Part shown: in pieces, positions 54,812 through 64,000 of the stretch
Layout: the number at the start of each line of letters is the position of its first letter
Numbering within the stretch: the first letter of the stretch is position 1
Assembly (NCBI GenBank): GCA_034769895.1
Contig: CM068370.1
Location: 50,043,454 to 50,107,453 of the forward strand
Length of the DNA stretch: 64,000 bases
Direction of reading: 5' to 3'
Source of the DNA: Magicicada septendecula
Lineage: Eukaryota > Arthropoda > Insecta > Hemiptera > Cicadidae
Position numbers and translations under genes: made by a program
Notes under the pieces: generated by a model
Databases searched by the model: none
Told to the model about the DNA's origin: nothing
Seen by the model: only the letters and a program-made list of their open reading frames with translations

Positions 54812-55637
54812 TCAGTGGCGAAGTTACATGGAGTCAATTGAGGTAATGCCTACCCTAAAAAATTCTGTAGAATAAAAATTATAAATACGTATGAACTACA
54901 TAACGTAAAGATTATACATTGTTACTGCGACTGTCAAATTTATTAAACCGAAACGTGCTTTATTGAGCGACCGCTAGATGGTGACAGGTGAGATTCGGCA
55001 TAGTTCGTTTAAAGCGAATGAGGCAACCTGAACTTGCCTCAGCGTTTTTTGTATACATCATATGTAGGCAATGTAGTGGTGTGATAGGAAAGTGTAGGGA
55101 GGGGGGATTGTCCCGCGCTGTACACATAGAGCGTTGAGGCATGCCTCACTTCTGTGGTCCAAACAGTTAAGTTAAAGCGCCTGTGTTGTTTCTAAGTGTT
55201 TATTTTATGCGGTTATTAAAAGTGTCACTGTTATTCCGCTGAACTAACAGATGATCAAGATTGTTATTTGAATTATTTGTAACATTAAACATATATATAG
55301 AAACTAATCAAGTTTAAAAATTTGAAGTTCAATCAGTTGTATTATTGTGTATAACTAATACAAGGATTGTTCAATAGACACACGTATAGAGCTGTAAAGC
55401 ATTTTTTAGTTAACGATTTTAAAAGAAGTCTCCAATAACATTAAGACATGAGTTCCACTGTTGCGCTAACCTGTAGATTCCCTGCTAGTAAAATTCTTAC
55501 GGCTGTTTGTGGAACCATTCAGTTACAGCAAACTCTACCTCAGCGTCCGATTTGACCCACCGTCCTTTTAGTGATTCCTTAAAAAAAATTTAAGATAAGA
55601 TTTTTGCCTACCCATTCATTAACTACTTAGCTTCGCC
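54812..55637. mobile_element. hAT-like non-autonomous element (copy 2)
   Basis: Same element and same junctions as 12440-13265, differing at scattered bases. This is consistent with duplication of the whole block rather than independent insertion. Confidence 0.5.
55373..55570 (-). pseudogene. mariner-type transposase C-terminal relic (copy 2)
   Basis: Copy of 13010-13207 with the same stops, so the decay preceded the duplication. Confidence 0.62.
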
Positions 55638-55659
55638 AGTAAGCAATTTGATGTCCATT

Positions 55660-55763
55660 TTTTCGGCTTGCACGCATTATGTTGGTGTGGGTTTCGGCAC
55701 TTTCCATTTAAAAAGCGTGCAAACGTAAGAAAATAAACATGAGTGAGGCCAGAAATAACGTGA

Positions 55764-55833
<70 letters not shown>

Positions 55834-56947
55834 TGTCTTACCTGCCTTTTTATTGCCGTATTAAATGAAAAATATTATATTACATTAAAATGAAAAATTT
55901 TTAATTTTATTGCCTGGCAAAAAAATTATTTTATTTTTAACAATTACCATTGTTTCAAAAAGTTTAAATAAATTTTCAAGTACTTTACTCTTGTTAAAAC
56001 GTGAAAGGTTGCAGGTAAACTACCCCTTCCCCTTAACCGATCTTCACCAAAATCGAAAGTCCTTGAGACCTCTACAATTCAGGGACGTATGCAAAAAATT
56101 ATTTGATTCTGTTTTAATTTAGGGCAGTTATCGTTTGCCATCGAAAATACGCTTGATAAAAAACGTTGCAGGTAAACTACCCCTTCCCCTCAACCGATCT
56201 TCACCAAAAACAATAGGTCTTGAGTACTCTACAAATCAGGGCTGTATGCAGAAAATTATTTGATTCTGTTTGAATTTGCGGCTCTTATTGTTTGCCATAG
56301 AAAATACCCTTGTTAAAAAAACGTTGTAGGTAAACTACCCCTTTCCCTTAACCGATCTTCACCAAAAACAATAGGTCTTGAGAACTCTACAATTTAGGGC
56401 TGTATGCAAATAATCTTTTGATTCTGTTTGAATTTGCGGCTGTTATCGTTTGCCATAGGAAATACCCTTGTTAAGACATAAAACGTTACAGGTAAACTAC
56501 CCCTTTCCCTTAACCGATATTCACCAAAAACAATAGGTCTTGAGAACTCTACAATTCAGGGCTGTGTGCGAAACATTATTTGATTCTGTTTGAATTTGCT
56601 GCTGTTATCGTTTGCCAAAAAAAAAAATTTCCCTTGATAAAAAAAAACCGTTGCAGGTAAACTACCCCTTTCCCTCAACCGATCTTCACCAAAAACAATA
56701 GGTCGTGAGTACTCTACAAATCAGGGCTGTATGCAAAAAATTATTTGATTGTTTGAATTTGCGGCAGTTATCGTTTGCCATAGAAAAAAAATCTACAGAC
56801 ACACACACACACAGACAGACACGCAGACACTTTTCGGAAAACGACTTTTTTTTCATGTTTTGAGTGTAGTACAATCAGAATCTGCAATAATCTCGAACAC
56901 GATTTTTTTTGCCATCACCATACTTCCATTCCTTAAGGAATATGGAA
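55660..56947 (+). repeat. Composite HINE-like element, copy H continued
   Basis: Leader at 55667, (GT)n at 55767-55830, about six units, a (CA/GACA)n tract at 56797-56830 and the tail hairpin at about 56920-56947. Confidence 0.65.
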
Positions 56948-57400
56948 GTAAATCTGTATGGAGAACCATACATGACTTCCATATTCTAAGATTTATATTT
57001 AAAATCATTTTCGAAATGAAATATTACCATAGAAACTACTTCTTTCTACTTACTGCTTCAGCCATATCGACAGTACTGTGGTCACTAACGTATACCACCT
57101 CACGTTATCGCACTCGATTTTCACTGATAATGGAAGTCAATGGCATTGCCGAAACGTCTGGTTTTGTAGAAAACATTGGACTACGGCCAAATATCCTGGG
57201 AAGGAATTTTAACAAAAAGTACTTCTTTGTTGCCGATAACGTTGTACACATATATATATATATAAAATATGCATAAAATTAATCGCTTGTATAAGTTAAT
57301 GATTGATCTCCATTAAGTAGTGCTCAAGTTTCCAAAGTTTTAATATTATGATGTCCGTAATTAAAACATCAGAGCAGGTTTAGTGTGTATGAGGGTACAC
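56948..57400 (+). repeat. Head block of composite element, copy I (uninterrupted)
   Basis: Same sequence as 7853-8167 plus 9923-10040 but without the Helitron. It therefore shows the empty target. It stops at about 57385, short of the (GT)n tract. Confidence 0.65.
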
Positions 57401-59517
57401 CGTGGACAAAAATTTTCAACATTTCCTATTGAGCGTTGCTTAGAGTAAAGCTGCGAATCTACAGTGTATGTTTCACAGAACAAACACGCGGAAAAGAAGG
57501 AGCGCTCCGAAGTCACTCATGGACCCTCAGCATCTTGCAGACGGTTCATTCCCTAAAGACGAAAAGTCTGTCTATGAATCATTCCTCTGTAAACACGTGC
57601 AGTTACACTACCCAGCGATCCACAGGAAGCAAATCGCTATCCACGCTGGACACTTATTCGACTTGCACGCGTTATGTTGTACTACCTGGTTTTTAATCGT
57701 ATCGATTAAATTATAAACACTTTAACGATCGGATTATAGTGATCGTTAATTCACTTCATTTAAATCGCACTTGGAACGAGAATAACCTTCTTACTGAACA
57801 GATAGGTTATCGCCTTTTTAGGTTATGATTCTGTCTCGTTCAGATACACGCACTACTTGTTTAAAGTCACTACTAACTCTCGATGCACTCAGGTGAGATT
57901 ATTCGTCTTCTCAATGGTTAATTTTCAAAATTTACTTTAATTATTTCAATCTGTACTGTTGTTGCTGATTATAGACAAATGCAGAACGCATACGACTAGC
58001 TTGTGAAGAAAAAAATGCCAATGCCAATTTTTTCGCGCGTCGTCGATTATATAGGATTCTCTCGATCGTCGCTAGGGTTCATTTTCGTTAAGTAAACTCG
58101 TTCGTGATTGGTACAAAATTATGTCATGATGATGTAATGTTATTAATAAACATTACCGAGGCGTATTCTGTACTCGTTATCGTTGTTGTTATTATTACAT
58201 GAACTTCTTTAAATCTTGCCAAAAAAATGATGCTAACGTTAATTACTTGACTATTACATTCCATTTTTGATGCTATTACTATCAAATTATAGCTTATTTT
58301 CTTATCTTTAATTTGATGTGGCTTGAGGCCAGTTTAAACATAGTTTTCATTAACAATTCATTAATTTACTGTCCCAAGACATTGTTTACTATTGTCGCCT
58401 GCTAACAGTGTAAATTCGACTATCTACTTTTCTTTAATATTTGATTAATTACATTTGTTTTCTCATTCGAACATTATAAAATGATTAAAATTAAATACAT
58501 TATTAAATCTAAATGCTCCCTACAGCTAAACAATATAAATTCTTGGTCTAATTAAGTCGACACATTACTTTGAATTTTCCTAATTTACTAATTACATTTT
58601 AATATGTCCTACTCATTTCTAGAGCGTATAATATCGGTCAAGTGGTGGTACTTTACACCTTATTCGTTATAGTTATAATTCTATTAGTTTATGCTAATTA
58701 GGGGTTCTATTTTCCTATCGTTTCATTGACATAAACTTGGTCGTACAGGGTCTGGGTATAATTCTATTACAAGGTTTATTCCCTGATTACTATTATCTTT
58801 ACATACATATTATTTACTTAGGAAGTTACCTACATACATATAATGCTTCCATTTATAATTACTCTTAATTTATACTACTACACATTTGTTTTTAATTCTA
58901 TCTTTTACAATTTTGTGGCTACATCTAGCATAGTACATGGTCTTTGTAACTTCTATATAATGGTTCTATTTATATCAGCCAATATGCTGTTATTTATTAC
59001 CATGTTATTAAATTCAGTGGTTAATTTGTTTGTTCTGCATGACTCTACTCATCAATGTTTTTTATCTGGCTTACTTGACAGCTTATTTGTGAATCTTTGC
59101 TTGTCCATTTGTCATAGTCAGTCAGTTTATTGAAGTTGTAGTGTCATGTAGTGGATTCATCACTACTTCTTGGGATCCCTCCTCTTCTTTCTTCTTAGCT
59201 GGTCCTTTCTCTTCTCTGTTACATTCATTTTATTTACTCATTTACAACTCTAGTGGTATACTTCACCTTTCTGGTGTTCATTATGGTTATGGAACATTTT
59301 GTGATGTTACAATATTCATGTTCTAAACGCATAATTTTTTGTTACATAAAATATTTTATTATACGGGTAATTTTAATTAACCGTATGGATAATATAAAAT
59401 ATTATATATTTCAATCTTTACGGATGTTAAGATTAATTTTATAATCATTACTGTAGACATAAGAAGCAGTATTCAAACGAAAGTATGTAGGCCTACACAT
59501 TATTAAAAAACTGCAGT
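57400..59517. other. Intergenic; one unconvincing ORF
   Basis: A 65-codon stretch from an ATG at 57522 (MDPQHLADGSFPKDEKSVYE...) is GC-richer than its surroundings and ends at 57716, but no family is recognised. It overlaps a copy of the 18-base leader 'cttgcacgcgttatgttg' (57663). The remainder is AT-rich with hydrophobic chance ORFs (58843-59133). Confidence 0.45.
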
Positions 59518-59526
59518 AGCCACAGT
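59518..59526 (+). repeat. Target duplication-like repeat, left (agccacagt)
   Basis: Nine bases repeated at 63393-63401 outside the long inverted repeats of the DNA transposon. Confidence 0.6.
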
Positions 59527-59965
59527 AAAAAGTCAACTTTATCCTATCAAAAATGGGTATGTCTCAAAAGTTGTATTTTAGGTCTAGGAAGAACACCGTA
59601 AAATATTAAGCCCGAACAATAATATCTTCAGTCTGCGCAGTTGCCTTAAAAATTCGATTTTTTACCAAAAAATTGAGAATTTCCGAAATTTTTTTTATTA
59701 ACTTCTCGAAGGTGGACGAAGATCGGGTGATGCTTAGAGTTATGTTAAATGTCACCACATATAGCTAAAAAAATATTGAACCCGTAATATAACTTCTTTA
59801 GTGTGCGCAATGTGCGCAATAAAATGCAATCACTGTGGCAGAAATCATCAATTCCGGTAGTGTCTCACAGAACAATGAAAGACATGTTGAAAAAAAAGCA
59901 TAGATATTATGCAAGGCTTAAACAAATCATTTGAAAGAGACCAATACAAACATAATTTTAAAAAA

Positions 59966-60965
59966 TCGGTATGGAGAACCATACATGACTTCCATATTCT
60001 AAGATTTATATTTAAATCTTAATATTGCCTGCCAAGCGCGATATATTTTCTCTTATACATGATTTACATTAAAATGAAAAAATTTTAATTTTATTGCCTG
60101 GCAACAAAATTATTTTATTTTTAACAATTACCATTGTTTGAAAAAGTTTAAATAAATTTTCAAGTACTTTACTCTTGTTAAAACGTAAAAGGTTGCAGGT
60201 AAACTACCCCTTCCCCTTAACCGATCTTCACCAAAATCGAAAGTCCTTGAGACCTCTACAATTCAGGGACGTATGCAAAAAATTATTTGATTCTGTTTGA
60301 ATTTGCGGCAGTTATCGTTTGCCATAGAAAATACGCTTGATAAAAAAACGTTGCAGGTAAACTACCCCTTCCCCTTAACCGATCTTCACCAAAAACAATA
60401 GGTCTTGAGTACTCTACAAATCAGGGCTGTATGCAAAACATTATTTGATTCTGTTTGAATTTGCGGCTGTTATCGTTTGCCATAGGAAATACCCTTGTTA
60501 AGACATAAAACGTTACAGGTAAACTACCCCTTTCCCTTAACCGATCTTCACCAAAAACAATAGGTCTTGAGAACTCTACAATTCAGGGCTGTATACGAAA
60601 CATTATTTAATTCTGTTTGAATTTGCGGCTGTTATCGTTTGCCAAAAAAAAAAATTTCCCTTGATAAAAAAAACCATTGCAGGTAAACTACCCCTTTCCC
60701 TCAACCGATCTTCACCAAAAACAATAGGTCGCGAGTACTCTACAAATCAGGGCTGTATGCAAAACATTATTTGATTCTGTTTGAATTTGCGGCAGTTATC
60801 GTTTGCCATAGAAAAAAAATCTACAGACACACACACAGACACTTTTCGGAAAACGACTTTTTTTCATGTTTTGAGTGTAGTAGAATCAGAATCTGCAATA
60901 ATCTCGAACACGATTTTTTTTGCCATCACCATACTTCCATTCCTTAAGGAATATGGAAGTAAAAA
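59966..60965 (+). repeat. Solitary short composite HINE-like element
   Basis: Complete in 1 kb: head hairpin and inverted repeat, leader, four 160-bp units, a short (CA/GACA) tract, and tail hairpin. A-runs flank it on both sides, as expected for insertion between identical A/T bases without target duplication. This is the cleanest view of the element's limits. Confidence 0.68.
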
Positions 60966-61079
60966 TGGCTCTTAGAGTTTTTGGAAAAATCTAGTAAACT
61001 ACTTGATGTCTGTGCTTGTAAGTGTAGTGATTTAAGCTCTTGCAACTGTGTTCGAGAAAAAAAGTGCCGCTTTTAGAAC

Positions 61080-62843
61080 ATGACAGATCGGCTGATGATG
61101 ATAGGAAACATTAATGGCAAAATTACATCATGCATTCGAAAAAGAGAAGTCAGGAAACAAAAAGGGCATTCTACTAGACAAAGTAAGATACAAAAAAAAA
61201 TGATAAGTCTGTTGAACCAGAAAGCTACTCCGATCTTGACTCGGATGAATGTCCTGATGCAGATCAAATTGTTTGTCCACAAAACTCTTCTCAAACAAAC
61301 ACTAATGTGCAAACTAGATTAAATATAAGCACTTTTGCTAGAACTTGTGACAGATACGGGATATCAGACAGACCTGCCGCTTCTTTGGCGTCAGCATTGT
61401 TAATGGACATTAGCATAAATGGTGATGATGAATTTACATCTACAGCTACTACAAAAATAAAGTCAGACGTGAAAGAGAGAAAATCCGCAGCCTGATATTA
61501 AACAATGATTGTAGTGAGGAAACAGTGTTGCAAGCTTTGTATTTTGATGGTAGAATCGATAAAACTTTATATATAGAGACAAGTGAAGATGGTAAAAAGC
61601 ACCGGCGAGTACGTCAAGAAGACCACTTATCACTCATACAAGAGCCTGGTTCAAAATATATTGGACATATAAAACCCTTATCAGGAAAAGCTGTTGACAT
61701 TGCTAACTCAATTTTAGAATATATGACTGAGAAAAACATTAGTTTGTCCGAGCTTGTTTGTGTTGGATGTGATGGTTGTCCAACAAATACTAGAAAAAAC
61801 AATGGCATTATCAGTATCCTGGAAAAGAAACTTGGCAGACCACTTCAATGGGTAGTATGCCAGCTGCATGCAAACGAGCTTCCGCTTAGACATCTTTTTG
61901 AATGTTTAGATGGTGAAACATCTGGTCCTAGCAGTTATAGTGGCCCCATTGGGCAAGTCCTAATTAACTGTCACAAGTTACCACCTGTAAGGTTTAGACC
62001 GATCAAGAGTCCTGTTGAAGAATTATTTCCTGATCTAAAAAAAAGAATTGAGCACAGATCAGAAATACATGTTTGGCATATGTAGAATAGTTTCCGTTGG
62101 AGAATGTCCACCTGGGTTCTAAGATGGAAGTCCAGGAATGCTGAATCATGCCAGATGGGTAACTACTGCCAACCGGATTTTGCGACTATATATTGCTTCA
62201 GATTCACCATCACAAACATTTAAAAAAATGACAAACTACGTTGTGAAAGTGTATGCTCTAAGCTGGTTTACAATAAAATGTAATCCAAAACTGAAAGATG
62301 GAGCAAATAATCTGTGGAAGATGATACAATTTTCGTCATACATGCAAGATAAACACAAGAAAGTGGTGTATAACTGTTTACAAAACAGTGGTTATTTCAC
62401 ACACCCAGAAAATGTGATAGTTGCAATGCTAACTGACAGCAGAAAAACAATCCGGCAGCTCGCCATCAGACGAATCATGGCAGCTCAAAATAAGTCGAAC
62501 ATTGCAGAATCTGCTTGTGTTAGGCAGTTCAAGATTCCAAAGATACACTTTTCTGCCACAGACTACATTGACATGGTCTTGTTGCAATCTATAAATGTAA
62601 CAGAACCACCTGTAACAATGCATTTATCAGAAGAAGATCTAAACAGAATCCAGGTGAATGGTGTATCTGACATAAGTAAAATTACCATCACACACTCAAG
62701 CTGTCGAAAGGGCAGTCAAAGAAGTGACAAAGTCATCTCAACAAGTTTGTGATGAAACAAAGAGGGACGGAGTAATTAGAGCAAGATTGATGGACAGAAC
62801 AATAAGACCAAAGTTTGAATCAAAGAAGGAATTTAAGGTTTAG
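61080..62843 (+). pseudogene. Transposase-like gene, broken into at least four frames
   Basis: Segments in order: an acidic region and 'TFARTCDRYGISDRPAASLA' (to 61495); 'LQALYFDGRIDKTLYIETSE', DHLSLIQEPGSKYIGHIKPLSGKA, VCVGCDGCPTNTRKNNG and PLQWVVCQLHANELPLRHLF (61525-62085); LNHARWVTTANRILRLYIAS through FTHPENVIVAML (62138-62752); and a C-terminal AVERAVKEVTKSS ... PKFESKKEFKV ending TAG at 62841-62843. The family is one that I recall as repetitive in arthropod genomes, with a probable RNase-H-like core. Frame changes near 61450, 62085-62138 and 62690 make it non-functional. Confidence 0.65.
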
Positions 62844-63401
62844 AGAAGTTAGCGTGCTCTCATGGTTGGATGGTTGGGAGGGCATGGGTGGGACTCAACA
62901 TGCAACCACCTCCTCGTGGTGAGTCCTGGGTAGTTCTGTTTGAAATAACGAAAAGTTGCATAGTGTTTACTGTTTATGACATAGAGGTGGAAACTAAACT
63001 GTGTGATTATTAAATAATTAAAAAACTAATAAGATAAACTACACCAAAAACGTACTCTTTTCGAAATTCTCAAAAAATCTGTAAAATTTAGGGCTTATGC
63101 GCAAACAAAAGAAGTTATATTATGGGTTCAATATTTTTTTAGCTATATGTGGTGACATTTAACATAACTTTAAGCATACCCGATCTTCGTCCACCTTCAA
63201 GAAGTTAATAAAAAAAATTTCAGAAATTCTCAATTTTTTGGTAAAAAATCGAATTTTTAAGGCAGTTGCGCAGACTGAAGATATTATTTTTTGGGTTTAA
63301 TATTTTACGGTGTTCTTCCTAGACCTAAAATACAACTTTTGAGACATACCCATTTTTGATCGGATAAAGCTGACTTTTTTCGGCCCACCCTAAGCCACAG
63401 T

Positions 63402-64000
63402 AGTTTGGCCAAATCATGAGCGTAAGTGAAAATAATCAGTTGATAATGCAAATTTGTTAATGAATAAAGTCATTAAAAGTAAAGCACATTTTTAAAATGT
63501 CACACTACTAATTTTATCTTTCAATTGCGCATTTTATTGTATTTAATTCCTTTAAAGACTTTGTAAAAACAAAGTATCGGAAATTAATAAACACTTTTAC
63601 ACACTGAATAAATACTGAAATACACACAATAAATCTGATAAATGTTTGTCTAGCATCCCAGTTTGCGAGCTATATGACATTCATATAATAATAACACAGG
63701 TCTATGTGCAATACACATACACGCGCGCGTGCACACACACACTTGCAAGGATAAAACGACTCTTTGGACGCTATATTATCATTTAATTCATAGATCTTTA
63801 GACGTACAAGATACCCATTGTTGCGACGATAGATTTTCCATAAATTAATGTGCCTTGTGTTGTCACATCGTTTTGTTTTTGATTTATCCTGCTGTTTCTG
63901 TTTCAGAACGTATCTGGAATTGATTTACTATATTCACTGTATGGTTTATTTATTTCCTATTTACTTGTGGGGAAATGGAAATTATCATCACTCTTCGAAA
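63402..64000. other. AT-rich flank, no gene seen
   Basis: Only a short alternating CG/CA tract (63719-63742) stands out. Confidence 0.6.

Larger units (their letters stand above)
59527..63392 (+). mobile_element. DNA transposon with long inverted repeats
   Basis: About 320 bp at the left (59527-59830) is repeated inverted at the right (63080-63392), sharing for example 'acccatttttgat' and 'cttcgtccacctt'. The right end has an extra gggtgggccg segment missing from the left, so the left tip is worn. A broken transposase-like gene and a solitary composite repeat lie inside. Superfamily not assigned; an 8-9 bp duplication would fit hAT- or MULE-like enzymes. Confidence 0.7.

Noticed and set aside
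58843..59133. 96-codon hydrophobic ORF
   Set aside because: Composition follows AT-rich DNA, with no conserved motif and no neighbouring gene structure.

Overview
The window looks like arthropod, probably insect, nuclear DNA. It is AT-rich and contains no host protein-coding gene that I can recognise. Nearly all of it is mobile DNA: a near-complete virus-like Polinton/Maverick (adintovirus type) at 22850-40370, a young LTR retrotransposon directly beside it, and long arrays of rolling-circle-type repeats on both sides. Remnants of pogo/Tigger, mariner, hAT-like and non-LTR elements are also present, plus one DNA transposon with long inverted repeats. The host species cannot be fixed from the sequence alone.

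1-16000: head-to-tail copies of a composite repeat. Each copy has a hairpin plus short inverted repeat at the head, a (GT)n tract, a run of units of about 160 bp, a (GACA)n/(CA)n tract, and a tail hairpin. This architecture matches Helentron-associated (DINE-1/HINE-like) elements. A minus-strand Helitron (8168-9922), a pogo/Tigger pseudogene (10315-11023) and a hAT-like element carrying a mariner scrap (12440-13265) are nested in it.

16005-22840: an LTR retrotransposon with nearly identical LTRs of about 1.23 kb and a 4-bp target duplication. It has a frameshifted gag-like gene, no pol, an exon-like GC-rich insert, and a hairpin with a UUCG loop just before the 3' LTR.

22850-40370: the Polinton, 17.5 kb, with inverted repeats of about 0.65 kb starting AG and a 6-bp target duplication (catgta). 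Two leftward genes lie at the left. The rightward set is protein-primed DNA polymerase (one frameshift), a small ORF with a PP1-docking motif, integrase with chromodomain, packaging ATPase, a conserved Polinton protein, a single-BIR IAP-like protein, a repeat-built fibre-like protein, a phospholipase-A2 minor capsid protein, an adenain-type protease (one frameshift), penton, hexon and two unknowns. A strongly structured RNA candidate and a complete tRNA gene lie between the last gene and the right inverted repeat; a tRNA relic sits in the mirror position on the left. Together the genes could replicate (polymerase), integrate (integrase) and package DNA (ATPase, protease, capsid proteins). The BIR protein and the PP1-docking ORF would act on host apoptosis and translation control. 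The two frameshifts suggest this copy is recently inactivated, or that the assembly has homopolymer errors.

40377-51900: relics of non-LTR retrotransposon 3' ends, short tandem repeats and two adjacent Helitrons (44189-46713). 51905-57270: another composite-repeat array, including a second copy of the hAT/mariner block. 59527-63392: a DNA transposon with inverted repeats of about 320 bp and a broken transposase-like gene, into which a solitary 1-kb copy of the composite repeat has inserted.
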